A stretch of 11,075 bases of DNA, from positions 1 through 11,075 of the forward strand of contig JAFZEQ010000044.1 in assembly GCA_017560605.1 (NCBI GenBank), written 5' to 3'. Position numbers and translations under genes: made by a program. The notes below the pieces were generated by a model, which saw only the letters and a program-made list of their open reading frames with translations, did not search any database and was not told where the DNA came from. The DNA comes from Paludibacteraceae bacterium (lineage in GTDB: Bacteria; Bacteroidota; Bacteroidia; Bacteroidales; Paludibacteraceae). Below, in pieces: positions 1-6,938 of the stretch (position 1 is its first letter; each line of letters starts with the position of its first letter).

Positions 1-100
1 GACTAAGTTGATAAGCATTGCGTGGAGTACCCACTGTTGGGTTGGCTACTGCGCCAAGTACCATACATAATGACAAAGCAAGAGTGTAAAGTTTTTTCAT
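1..100 (-). CDS. Secreted protein, N-terminal fragment (cut by window start)
   Basis: Only the first 33 codons are present; the gene runs leftward out of the window. The protein starts MKKLYTLALSLCMVLGAVAN, a clear Sec signal peptide with likely cleavage after AVA (residue 19), then PTVGTPRNAYQLS. No lipobox is present, so the product is probably periplasmic, surface or secreted. The start is supported by the signal peptide and by a consensus promoter about 85 bases upstream (186-217), which implies a 5' leader of about 80 bases. There is too little mature sequence to name a family. Confidence 0.75.
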   Translation of the reverse strand, partial: MKKLYTLALSLCMVLGAVANPTVGTPRNAYQLS

Positions 101-185
101 AATACGTTAAATTTTAATTGATTATACCTTAATTTATTAGAATGCGACTAATATTTCGACCACCTTATGTAATCAAAAGACGGTG

Positions 186-217
186 CAAAGGTACAACATT
201 TTTTTGATATAACCAAA
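186..217 (-). promoter_or_regulatory. Bacteroidetes promoter for the leftward gene at 100
   Basis: On the minus strand TTTG (217-214) is followed after 20 bases by TACCTTTG (193-186). This matches the Bacteroidetes sigma-ABfr consensus TTTG, 19-21 bases, TAnnTTTG. Transcription should start near 179. Confidence 0.72.
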
Positions 218-223
218 TATTTT

Positions 224-268
224 TGACAAAATGTTTGTAAAAAGTTAATTTTTTCTTACATTTTGTCA
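224..268. repeat. 11-bp inverted repeat just upstream of the promoter
   Basis: TGACAAAATGT (224-234) and ACATTTTGTCA (258-268) are perfect inverted arms separated by 23 A/T-rich bases. The left arm starts six bases beyond the -33 box of the leftward promoter. It could be an operator for a dimeric regulator or a hairpin. The region from 269 to 463 is A/T-rich and shows nothing else I can name. Confidence 0.45.
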
Positions 269-463
269 TCTATACATTATATATATAGAGAGAGAAACAG
301 ACACCAAAAATTATCAATTCAATCTGGTATTATTTGTTTTTAGTCGTATTGTTTTGTAATGCTTATTGATCTACTTCTTACCGTTATGCAACAGCCCTAT
401 AAGGTTTATTTTTTATCATTTATACAAACAATTACCCGTTATAATGTGTTTTTATCAATAAGA

Positions 464-495
464 CTTGCATATTTAAGAAAAAAGTTGTACCTTAG
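464..495 (+). promoter_or_regulatory. Promoter for the septoil-knot gene and probable operon
   Basis: CTTG (464-467) is followed after 20 bases by TACCTTAG (488-495), close to the Bacteroidetes -33/-7 consensus. The predicted start of transcription is near 502, leaving a leader of about 18 bases before the ATG at 520. No comparable promoter is visible in front of the two following genes. Confidence 0.62.
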
Positions 496-519
496 CGGCA
501 AAATTTAATTCACAAATTT

Positions 520-864
520 ATGCGGCGGTATTTTTTGATTATCATTAGCCTACTCTCACTAAGCATTATGGCAGATGACTGCGTGTTCGTAAAAGACGGT
601 AAAACTATCCCTCTCAAGGGTAAAGTTAAGATCGTTGAGCATTTTCCTGATATCAAAGTGCAGATTGTCGAGCATTTTCCCGACATCGAGGTAGTTATTG
701 TCCAATACTCGCCTGATGACTGCGGTGAAGTGCAGATCGTGGAGAGTTTTCCTGATATCAAGGTACAGATCGTCGAGCATTTTCCCGACATCAAAGTACG
801 CATCGTGCAAGCCTTTCCTGGCGTAACAGCCGACTATAAACGAAAGGTCAAAAACAAAAAATAA
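520..864 (+). CDS. Small secreted 7(1) septoil-knot repeat protein
   Basis: A 114-residue protein. Residues 1-18 form a signal peptide (probable cut after IMA), so the mature protein is exported. Residues 36-105 consist of eleven-residue units of the form V-x-I-V-E-H-F-P-D-I-K: units begin at residues 36, 47, 58, 71, 82 and 93. The third (IVQYSPDDCGE) and sixth (IVQAFPGV) are variant caps. Residues 36-70 and 71-105 are two 35-residue halves of one duplication. With the preceding strand at 21-35 this gives seven strand-like segments. The pattern of xIVxSFPDIKVQ repeats, a CG insertion in the middle and a closing FPG is what I know from proteins annotated as 7(1) septoil-knot domain proteins, a family whose structure is a deeply knotted chain. 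Cys21 and Cys68 are the only mature cysteines and could form a disulfide. The tail is basic (KRKVKNKK). Its biological role is unknown. Shadow frames on the opposite strand only mirror the repeats. Confidence 0.85.
   Translation: MRRYFLIIISLLSLSIMADDCVFVKDGKTIPLKGKVKIVEHFPDIKVQIVEHFPDIEVVIVQYSPDDCGEVQIVESFPDIKVQIVEHFPDIKVRIVQAFPGVTADYKRKVKNKK
625..795 (+). repeat. Coding repeats: 33-bp units inside a 105-bp direct duplication
   Basis: DNA block 625-690 (units 1-2) is repeated at 730-795 (units 4-5), 105 bases away. The best match is 661-687 against 766-792, 27 bases with a single difference. The near identity at DNA level suggests recent duplication or gene conversion rather than protein-level constraint alone. 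Confidence 0.85.
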
Positions 865-880
865 GAATTATCATTCAACA

Positions 881-912
881 TATAACTTCTTAAATCCTTA
901 AATTCCAAATCA
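881..912 (+). repeat. Degenerate period-8 repeat before the hydrolase gene
   Basis: CTTAAATC (889-896) and CTTAAATT (897-904) are adjacent eight-base units, flanked by weaker relatives. It fills the 49-base gap between the septoil-knot stop and the next ATG. It contains no promoter consensus, which supports co-transcription. Confidence 0.4.
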
Positions 913-913
913 T

Positions 914-2071
914 ATGAAAAGAGTATCATGGATTTTACTTGCAGTAACCGCGCTCGTATGTATGAGTTTTACCAGCAAGCAAGAAAAGAAAACCAACAAG
1001 GCTATTCAAGCCGTAATGCAAGAGTTTGATGTAGTAGGTTTGTCTGCTGTTGTAGTGCAAAACAACCAAATTGTCTACAACCAATCTTTCGGTTACAAAG
1101 ACCTAGAGGCCAAAACAAAGCTAAATAACGGCGATATGATGCGAATAGCGTCTATATCTAAATCCTTTACTGCTACTTCGCTTATGCAACTAGTTGAGCG
1201 TCAAGTTATTTCACTAGACGATGATATCAGCGACTTGATAGGCTTTAAGATACGCAATCCACACCATCCTGAGGTGCCAATTACGCTCCGTATGGTACTT
1301 TCACACACATCTAGTATCCGTGATAAGGATGATTATTTCACCCTCGACCACCTCAATCCTGCAGTCTATGGCGACTGTGCCGAATCATTCTACGATTACA
1401 AACCAGGCGAGGGTTACAACTACTCTAATATGGGCATCAATCTAGCAGGATCTATCTTGGAGAAAGTGTCTGGTGTGCGTTTTGATTGCTATGTCAAAGA
1501 CAGTGTCATCAACCGACTTGGTCTAGTAGGTGGACACAATACGGATGTTCTTGATCAAACCAAATTCACGCCATTATACAACCGTCGCGATGGTCAGTAT
1601 GTCAAGTCTGACGCATATGCTAGCGTGGCACATCGTTTGCCTAACTATGTAATGGGTTATTCGGCTCCTATGTTCTCACCTACAGGTGGAGTTAAGATCT
1701 CTGCTCACGACTTGGCTGTATATATGATGATGCATATGAATTATGGCGAGTACCAAGGTGTGCGCATCATCAGCCCTGCATCTGCCAAATTGATGCAGAC
1801 TCCTGTATGGATCAAGCAAAACAAAGGAGAAGATCAATACGGATTGTGTCTCAAGGAGTTTGTTGATTTTATAGACGATGACAAGTACAATCAGGCAGGT
1901 TCATATCCTGTAGGTCATACAGGTAGTGCATACGGCTTGCGCAGCATCATGATCTGGAGTCCAGCTGACGGCTGGGGTATCGTGGCTATGGTTAACGGTT
2001 ATACATGGAACAAGGACAAAGATTTCCTCCATACTCTGGTCAATGCTATCTACAATGCTGCAGTAAAATAG
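914..2071 (+). CDS. Beta-lactamase-fold serine hydrolase (class C / AmpH-like family)
   Basis: A 385-residue exported protein of the beta-lactamase (Pfam Beta-lactamase) family. This family includes penicillin-binding carboxypeptidases, D-aminopeptidases and esterases. Residues 1-20 form a signal peptide; Cys16 is not in a good lipobox (ALVC), so it is not called a lipoprotein. All three active-site motifs are visible: SxxK as S80-I-S-K83, YxN as Y170-S-N172, and the KTG equivalent as H335-T-G337. HTG instead of KTG is common in esterase and peptidase members, so true beta-lactamase activity is not implied. The likely substrate is peptidoglycan peptide or an ester in the envelope. The gene begins 49 bases after the septoil-knot gene and ends 24 bases before the acyltransferase, with no visible internal promoter, suggesting one transcript. 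Confidence 0.88.
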   Translation: MKRVSWILLAVTALVCMSFTSKQEKKTNKAIQAVMQEFDVVGLSAVVVQNNQIVYNQSFGYKDLEAKTKLNNGDMMRIASISKSFTATSLMQLVERQVISLDDDISDLIGFKIRNPHHPEVPITLRMVLSHTSSIRDKDDYFTLDHLNPAVYGDCAESFYDYKPGEGYNYSNMGINLAGSILEKVSGVRFDCYVKDSVINRLGLVGGHNTDVLDQTKFTPLYNRRDGQYVKSDAYASVAHRLPNYVMGYSAPMFSPTGGVKISAHDLAVYMMMHMNYGEYQGVRIISPASAKLMQTPVWIKQNKGEDQYGLCLKEFVDFIDDDKYNQAGSYPVGHTGSAYGLRSIMIWSPADGWGIVAMVNGYTWNKDKDFLHTLVNAIYNAAVK

Positions 2072-2095
2072 ATCCGCATAACAACTATATGTTTT

Positions 2096-3133
2096 ATGTC
2101 AGCACAACGCAATTCATCCATTGAGCTGCTACGAATAGTATGTATGCTCATGGTTATGTTACTACATTTCAATAACCATTGTGCCAATCCTGGGCTACTA
2201 GGTTTTCCTACGCAGCTCACGGGCCAATATACAATGGGTTACCTTATCGAGTGTTTCTGCATTGTTGCTGTCAATTGTTTTGTTCTTATCTCTGGCTATT
2301 TTGGCATACGCCTTAAGATTAGTTCTGTACTGCGTTTTTACCTACAATGTATGCTTATCCAGGTGGTTGCGTACCTAATATACATAGGCCTATCTTCTGC
2401 TACCTTGCAGGCTCAACCACTGCTAGACGCTCTGTTGGTATTCTCCAAGGGCCAATGTTGGTTTATAGTGTCGTACTTATGCCTGATGCTCGTCTCGCCA
2501 CTACTCAATGCCGCAGTAGATGCTTTATCTAAAAAACAGCTACTATCCTCTATTTTACTGATGGGTATTTGCGTGTTGTATTTTGGTTGGTATCACGATA
2601 TCGAACCTACACGCGATGGATATAGTTTTGTATTCTTCGTCTTCTTGTACCTTATTGGTCGATATATGGGCCAACATATTTCTCACGACTGGATCAGACA
2701 TCACCGTTGGCAAATGGGCATAGGCTACATAGTAGGTAGTTTGTTGCTGTTTGGCTTGCTGATGTTACGCTATCACCATGGTGTAGTTATACGCAATGTC
2801 TTTCACTACGACCACCCGCTAGTCGTAATCAACGCCTGTTTCCTTTTGCTTATGTTTTTGTCCTTTGATTTTAGCAATAAAACCGTTAATTGGATTGCAG
2901 GCTCTGTCTTTGCAGCATATTTATTTCAGGAGAACATCTATCTTGGCGATTTGTATATCTACCCTACTCTGGCAAACTTTTTCGAACAGTTGTCCTATGG
3001 TCGCGAACTAGCTCTGCTAGGTATCAGTATTGTTTTTGTTGGCATCTGCGTCCTGCTCGACAAATTGATTCAATGCATTATCCGAGCCTTACTCAAACTC
3101 TTATCACCGCTACTCTCCCACCTTGAACATTAG
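2096..3133 (+). CDS. Membrane acyltransferase, acyltransferase-3 (OatA/NodX-like) family
   Basis: A 345-residue polytopic membrane protein with about ten hydrophobic segments. The N-terminus carries the family signature SIELLR (8-13), then a transmembrane stretch ending at His24. Arg13 and His24 match the R...H motif thought to handle the acyl donor in acyltransferase-3 proteins, which O-acetylate sugars of peptidoglycan, lipopolysaccharide or capsule. No C-terminal SGNH domain is fused, so acetyl transfer to a final substrate may need a partner or may be direct. It starts 24 bases after the serine hydrolase, which suggests that the two act on the same envelope polymer; that is inference. The 3' end faces the rhodanese gene, 32 bases away, with no clear terminator hairpin between them. 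Confidence 0.87.
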   Translation: MSAQRNSSIELLRIVCMLMVMLLHFNNHCANPGLLGFPTQLTGQYTMGYLIECFCIVAVNCFVLISGYFGIRLKISSVLRFYLQCMLIQVVAYLIYIGLSSATLQAQPLLDALLVFSKGQCWFIVSYLCLMLVSPLLNAAVDALSKKQLLSSILLMGICVLYFGWYHDIEPTRDGYSFVFFVFLYLIGRYMGQHISHDWIRHHRWQMGIGYIVGSLLLFGLLMLRYHHGVVIRNVFHYDHPLVVINACFLLLMFLSFDFSNKTVNWIAGSVFAAYLFQENIYLGDLYIYPTLANFFEQLSYGRELALLGISIVFVGICVLLDKLIQCIIRALLKLLSPLLSHLEH

Positions 3134-3165
3134 TCACTGACGGACATTGGCCAAGTTAAATAATA

Positions 3166-3534
3166 TTACTCCACTTCGCCTTTCCAGCTATTAAATCCAG
3201 CATTTAGTTCCACCACTTTATATCCCTCTTTTGCTAGCAATTGTGCAGCAGTTTTACTGCGTCTGCCTGAACGGCAATACAGCGCTATCGTTTTCTCTTT
3301 AGGTAATTGTTGTTTTGCTTTATCTATAAATGCACTCTGTGTCACATCTATCAGTATAGCACCTGGTATATGTCCTTGTTGGTATTCGGCATCTGTTCTA
3401 ACGTCCAGTCTAACAACGGTTGTATCTTCTATTATTTGTGCAAAATGTTCTGCATCAACCGACTGAAACATATCGCTTCCTTTGCATCCAACCAGCGCAC
3501 ATATACTTGTCAACAATGTTAATATTCGTTTCAT
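3166..3534 (-). CDS. Rhodanese-like lipoprotein (single domain)
   Basis: A 122-residue protein with a signal peptide ending in a lipobox L14-V-G-C17, so it should be lipid-anchored in the envelope. The rest is one rhodanese domain. It has RLDVRTDAEY (42-51), HIPGA (55-59) and the active-site loop C87-R-S-G-R-R92, with Cys87 as sulfur or redox nucleophile. The loop is complete, so the domain should be catalytically competent. Periplasmic single-domain rhodaneses are usually linked to thiosulfate or persulfide sulfur transfer, but the acceptor is unknown. It lies 57 bases downstream of the transglutaminase-like gene on the same strand, and no promoter consensus is visible in that gap, so it is probably the second gene of that transcript. 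Confidence 0.9.
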   Translation of the reverse strand: MKRILTLLTSICALVGCKGSDMFQSVDAEHFAQIIEDTTVVRLDVRTDAEYQQGHIPGAILIDVTQSAFIDKAKQQLPKEKTIALYCRSGRRSKTAAQLLAKEGYKVVELNAGFNSWKGEVE

Positions 3535-3591
3535 ACTTATATTTTCTTATCAATTTATATTCATTTCAACATCAACTCATCATAGTGTCCT

Positions 3592-4839
3592 TTACTCTAC
3601 ATTATAGTGTATCATATAGTTATACATGTTACCCTCTGATTTGACCAAAATATTTATACTACCAGGTTCAGTCATATTTAGATCAATCCAATATTTACTA
3701 CCCGAATGTTTCCACACTGAAGTTTTGTACCATTTACCATTATATTCTAACGCAATATCTCTATGAGTCGGATTTTCTACTTCAAAATGGTAGTTTTGTC
3801 CTATACTCAAAATACCATATTTGGGTACATTCAACAGTTTAACTGCATCAGTACCTGCATCATATATCTCTGGTGGAACTTGGTTTTTCAGAGGGGTGCC
3901 ATCATTACCATTCGAATGACTTACTGCATATTTCAACAGAGCTGTATATACACCGTCGCCTTCATATATACTTATCATCAGATCATCATCTTTAGATGGT
4001 TTTATATCTATCCAGTATCTATCACCTGTCTTATTCCATTCAGACGAGGAATATATTGTATTATTCGCCACAATACCAAATTTTAGCCCCTTGGGGTTCT
4101 CTACTTCAAATCTATATGTCTGATTGGCGTCTAGCACACGTTGCATCGGTATATTAACCAAATGCAATACTCTGTCCTTATGTATAGTATACATTTTAGG
4201 TATAGAAGTTATGGTTTTGTTCAGGTATTGTGTAAATATTTTTTTAGGGTCCCATCCCAGATATCTACATACTGGCCTCAAGCCAGGCAGCATTGCAAAG
4301 GTATTAAAGTCTATCTGTGTCTCTATACCTTGATATCTACTGTCGTCTGGCAGATGCGAAAAAATCATCCAATACGGATTCACATCAAACCAAGACGATG
4401 TATCATCATTTCTCGTAAACACACCATTATTAACGGATCCTGCACCCCATGTAGGATCTATCAGTATGCCACCTTTTTCAACCTCTACATATAGCCACGA
4501 GTGGTTACTTTTTTGCATATCACCAGATATTTGCTTGGCTGTTCCCACTACTATTATACATTCCACACCAACCTCACGACACATACATTGCATCAGTTCA
4601 CAATATGCCTGACATACGCCTTTTCGCTGCCTGTAGCATTCATCAGCATGATATATCTCATAATCGGTATCGTATGCTATGTTTTTGCACAGCCAGTCGT
4701 ATATAGCTTTCACTTTTTGCATCTTCGTAGATGCATTAGCCGTTATTTGTGTCGCTATAGGATAATAGTCTATGCTCTGAGCACTCATCATCTGAAGCCC
4801 CAGTACACTCACTAGCAATATGGTTAATAGTTTCTTCAT
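3592..4839 (-). CDS. Secreted transglutaminase-like (cysteine protease fold) protein with two C-terminal beta repeats
   Basis: A 415-residue exported protein with signal peptide 1-20 (MMSA cut). Residues 38-132 are a transglutaminase-core domain: KAIYDWLCKNIAYD (44-57) is the usual lead-in, and the catalytic triad is visible as Cys76 in GVCQAY, His113 in NHSWLYV and Asp128 in LIDPTWG. Such bacterial proteins are generally peptidases or cross-linking enzymes; the substrate is unknown. Residues about 224-307 and 333-414 are two copies of one beta-sandwich-like module. Each carries a shared pattern: LLN(I/V)P, then YxFEVENP, then a tryptophan and YWIDL/I. They probably bind a partner or carbohydrate. 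The ATG at 4839 is supported by the signal peptide and by a -7 element at 4885-4878. The rhodanese lipoprotein follows. Confidence 0.87.
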   Translation of the reverse strand: MKKLLTILLVSVLGLQMMSAQSIDYYPIATQITANASTKMQKVKAIYDWLCKNIAYDTDYEIYHADECYRQRKGVCQAYCELMQCMCREVGVECIIVVGTAKQISGDMQKSNHSWLYVEVEKGGILIDPTWGAGSVNNGVFTRNDDTSSWFDVNPYWMIFSHLPDDSRYQGIETQIDFNTFAMLPGLRPVCRYLGWDPKKIFTQYLNKTITSIPKMYTIHKDRVLHLVNIPMQRVLDANQTYRFEVENPKGLKFGIVANNTIYSSSEWNKTGDRYWIDIKPSKDDDLMISIYEGDGVYTALLKYAVSHSNGNDGTPLKNQVPPEIYDAGTDAVKLLNVPKYGILSIGQNYHFEVENPTHRDIALEYNGKWYKTSVWKHSGSKYWIDLNMTEPGSINILVKSEGNMYNYMIHYNVE

Positions 4840-4877
4840 AATTTATAGCATCTTTGTTACAACATTAATTGCGTCTG

Positions 4878-4885
4878 CAAAGATA
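4878..4885 (-). promoter_or_regulatory. -7 promoter element before the transglutaminase-like gene
   Basis: TATCTTTG on the minus strand is a perfect TAnnTTTG box, about 39 bases before the ATG. No TTTG lies at the usual 19-21 base distance; the nearest is TTG at 4914-4912, 26 bases away, so the -33 box is weak. Confidence 0.45.
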
Positions 4886-5003
4886 CAATAAAAAATTATG
4901 GCTTTAGCTAACAATTGTTCCATAGTCATCTTATTCTATTTAAATTACCCAGCATAATACTGCAATCTTCGGTAAAAAGACCTTTGATTTTTTGAATCCA
5001 TCA

Positions 5004-5555
5004 TCACTTCACCACGACCAGTGTTGCTCCTTCTTCGTACCTAGCAAAATCTGCATCATACATCTCCACTTGTTTGCCAAAATCACGTTTTATGATTTGT
5101 CGTATCTCGTTTCGTAGTACGCCATTGCCTTTGCCATGTATCACTACCACTCGTCGTCCACGATAACGTAGATGTTGTTGCATTTGCATTCTAAAAAATC
5201 GCAACTGGTATTGATGTTTCTCCACATCCGTCATGCCGTTTCCGCTAGTGGGCAGGGCTTCCAGGTGCAGATCGATGATCCATTCGTCTCGTTGTTTTTT
5301 GGGTCTTTTGGCAGGTGCTACGGGCGGTGCAACAGGCGCAGCAGTTTCTTCTTTGCGTTGCTGTGCAGTTGTTGCCATGCGAATGCGTTGATATTTGTCG
5401 GCCGACTCGCAAACAACGCACTTGTTGGCGGGTATAGGTCCCACATCAAATCCGTCGTCGGTCTCCACCCACACCAGCTGTTTGTCGGTATCGTATTGTA
5501 CGATTACTCCACCTCCCACAGCATCTAAAAATCGTATTTTATCACCTTTTCGCAT
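5004..5555 (-). CDS. Compact Smr-domain protein with Bacteroidetes N-terminal domain
   Basis: The chosen start (ATG at 5555) gives 183 residues beginning MRKGDKIRFLDAVGGGV. That is the beginning of the DUF2027-type domain found at the N-terminus of Bacteroidetes Smr proteins. A longer frame reaches 5642, but its 29 extra residues resemble no domain and overlap the preceding gene. Residues 1-50 are the N-terminal domain. A low-complexity linker rich in Ala, Pro and Lys follows (about 65-88). A C-terminal Smr domain then carries D95-L-H-L-E and the signature H140-G-K-G-N-G-V-L-R. Smr domains are DNA- or RNA-acting nuclease domains, also seen in MutS2. Bacteroidetes homologues are usually about twice this length, with a middle domain that is absent here. 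It begins 40 bases after the stop of the membrane-protein gene on the same strand. Confidence 0.88.
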   Translation of the reverse strand: MRKGDKIRFLDAVGGGVIVQYDTDKQLVWVETDDGFDVGPIPANKCVVCESADKYQRIRMATTAQQRKEETAAPVAPPVAPAKRPKKQRDEWIIDLHLEALPTSGNGMTDVEKHQYQLRFFRMQMQQHLRYRGRRVVVIHGKGNGVLRNEIRQIIKRDFGKQVEMYDADFARYEEGATLVVVK

Positions 5556-5595
5556 TATCTCTATCCAGTTCGTAACTGCTGCATTCGCCCAACTT

Positions 5596-6018
5596 CTACT
5601 TTGCCTTCGATTTACTTTTAAGTTTATTTTCGATATATACAATCAGTCTATTTGTAAACCCAAGTTCAACAAATAAAACAAACACTATATTTGCTATCCA
5701 GAAAATTGGTGTTCCAAAAATAAAAATTTCAAGATAGCATATCGGTATACGAATAAGCCAGAAAGCTATAAAATTCCCTACAAACTTCTTCCAAATATGT
5801 ATTTTATCATCATCTGAAGAAATATAGACTCTTACTCCGCCAGCAATAAGGATATATAAAGTAAATAGTACATTAGAAGATAACAAACTTGCAGGATCTG
5901 ATCGTAAGCAGTTTATTATAAAACCTATTCCTAGAAAGATTATCGTCATTCCTATTATAGACATCCATCTAGATTTTCCATGGTTCTGACCTAGTGGGTT
6001 ATCAATTTGATTATGCAT
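5596..6018 (-). CDS. Small multi-pass membrane protein, unknown function
   Basis: A 140-residue protein with about four hydrophobic segments: residues about 19-38, 45-65, 80-100 and 103-122. It has a charged loop (SSDDDKIHIWKK) and a basic C-terminus (KLKSKSKAK). I do not recognise the family. There is no signal peptide; a hydrophilic 18-residue N-terminus with HNQ and NHGK precedes the first segment. A good -7 element (6055-6048) lies 30 bases upstream. The Smr gene follows after 40 bases, so the two may share a transcript, though no functional link is evident. Hydrophobicity and the promoter support it as real, but its small size leaves some doubt. Confidence 0.7.
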   Translation of the reverse strand: MHNQIDNPLGQNHGKSRWMSIIGMTIIFLGIGFIINCLRSDPASLLSSNVLFTLYILIAGGVRVYISSDDDKIHIWKKFVGNFIAFWLIRIPICYLEIFIFGTPIFWIANIVFVLFVELGFTNRLIVYIENKLKSKSKAK

Positions 6019-6047
6019 TGTTTTTATGTTTTTTTAGTTGGGATTTA

Positions 6048-6077
6048 CAAAATTACAACATTTTTTTATATTGCAAA
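6048..6077 (-). promoter_or_regulatory. Probable promoter for the small membrane protein
   Basis: Minus-strand TTTG (6077-6074), an 18-base spacer and TAATTTTG (6055-6048). The spacer is a base or two short of the usual range. Predicted leader is about 24 bases. Confidence 0.5.
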
Positions 6078-6152
6078 ATAAAATGCTCTTTTCGACATAT
6101 TTTTCTTCCTTTTCAATTAAATCGCCTCGATTGTCGTACAATCATATCCGAT

Positions 6153-6226
6153 CTACACCCTACACTCTACACTAATTCAGTTGAGAGTTGAGTGTTGAGG
6201 GCAGCGATAAGTTATAAGTTGAGAGT
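6153..6226. repeat. Three different period-7 tandem repeats in a divergent promoter region
   Basis: Three clusters of heptamers follow one another. CTACACC/CTACACT/CTACACT occupies 6153-6173. GTTGAGA/GTTGAGT/GTTGAGG occupies 6180-6200. GATAAGT/TATAAGT/TGAGAGT occupies 6206-6226. The sequences differ but the period is always seven. They lie between the two divergent promoters at 6048-6077 and 6230-6261. Confidence 0.75.
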
Positions 6227-6229
6227 ATA

Positions 6230-6261
6230 TTTGCTCATATGAAAATATTTTTGTAATTTTG
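6230..6261 (+). promoter_or_regulatory. Promoter for the small T9SS protein gene
   Basis: TTTG (6230-6233), a 20-base spacer and TAATTTTG (6254-6261) match the Bacteroidetes consensus fully. The leader before the ATG at 6313 is about 45 bases. The -33 box starts four bases after the heptamer repeats end. Confidence 0.72.
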
Positions 6262-6312
6262 CGCCCAAATAATCTTTACCTTGCGTAGGATCAATGGAAA
6301 AACCACAATAAA

Positions 6313-6768
6313 ATGAAAAAACTTTTTCTCTTTTTAGCTTTCGTTTGCAGTATGCAAATGATGGCATTAAATCTGGTCGTTGAGAACCGTTCTGGTGCAG
6401 AAGCGGCGCAGGATCTAGCTGTGATTGGCAAATGGGTGTACGAAGGCGACAACCTGGTTTTACTCGACAAGGAAGGTAACCGCCTTGCTACAGAACGGCT
6501 CTCCGACATCAAGAAAATCACTTTCGCTGTTTCTGGCCCTGTTACTGATCTTGAGAACTCCAACAACCACACTATCCTTGTTTATCCTAACCCAACCAAG
6601 GGCTTGCTGTTGATTCAGGGCATTGAGTCACAAGCACTTCGCGTCTATGATTTGCAAGGTCGCTTGCTTATCCAAGAAGAGGGCACACAAGTAGATGTCA
6701 ATCACTTGGCAAACGGTACGTACCTCCTACAAATCGGCACACAAGTAGTGCGCTTTATCAAGAAATAG
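6313..6768 (+). CDS. Small protein with type IX secretion C-terminal sorting domain
   Basis: A 151-residue exported protein. Residues 1-18 are a signal peptide (cut after MMA). Residues 19-73 form one short domain of unknown family, a simple beta-rich stretch with KWVYEGDNLVLLDKEGN at 40-56. Residues about 88-151 are a Por-secretion (T9SS type A) tail. Its landmarks are the opening VYPNPTKG (90-97), VYDLQGRLL (111-119), LANGTYLLQI (132-141) and the closing VVRFIKK. This tail is recognised at the outer membrane, where the protein is exported and usually anchored or released after cleavage. The payload is unusually small: about 55-70 residues against hundreds in most cargo. It has its own promoter and terminator, so it is transcribed alone. 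Confidence 0.88.
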   Translation: MKKLFLFLAFVCSMQMMALNLVVENRSGAEAAQDLAVIGKWVYEGDNLVLLDKEGNRLATERLSDIKKITFAVSGPVTDLENSNNHTILVYPNPTKGLLLIQGIESQALRVYDLQGRLLIQEEGTQVDVNHLANGTYLLQIGTQVVRFIKK

Positions 6769-6826
6769 TTAGACGAACTAAAACGATAGAATGTACAAAA
6801 ATAAACACAACAGATAATACGAAAAA

Positions 6827-6853
6827 GAGTCCGCATTCGGACTCTTTTTTTTT
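6827..6853 (+). terminator. Intrinsic terminator after the T9SS gene
   Basis: Stem GAGTCCG (6827-6833), loop CATT, stem CGGACTC (6838-6844), then nine T. Five A before the stem pair with the T run, and on the other strand they form a T5 tail. It may therefore also stop leftward transcription from the BatD-like gene. It lies about 60 bases after the stop codon. Confidence 0.92.
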
Positions 6854-6876
6854 ATGTTATAATGTTATAATGTTAT
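6853..6876. repeat. Period-8 tandem repeat (three copies)
   Basis: TATGTTAT, AATGTTAT, AATGTTAT directly after the terminator T run. Confidence 0.7.
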
Positions 6877-6938
6877 ATGCTCTGCACCTTTCGCTAAACT
6901 GTTCGAAACGTGCTAAATTGTTCTTATTGTCTTCCGAC

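Noticed and set aside
559..810. Minus-strand frames opposite the septoil-knot gene, themselves repetitive
   Set aside because: They are mirror frames of the coding repeats; the plus frame has a signal peptide, promoter and recognisable family pattern.
625..822. Possible CRISPR or minisatellite array
   Set aside because: The unit is 33 bases without spacers, in frame, and encodes a regular protein repeat.
959..961. Lipoprotein signal at Cys16 of the serine hydrolase
   Set aside because: The residues before the cysteine (ALV) do not match a lipobox, which needs Gly, Ala or Ser just before Cys.
5556..5642. Upstream ATG extending the Smr protein by 29 residues
   Set aside because: It overlaps the preceding gene by 47 bases, and the added residues precede the conserved domain start MRKGDKIRFL.
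6890..6925. TTCGAA-containing stretch resembling a tRNA T-loop
   Set aside because: No acceptor or anticodon stem can be built around it.
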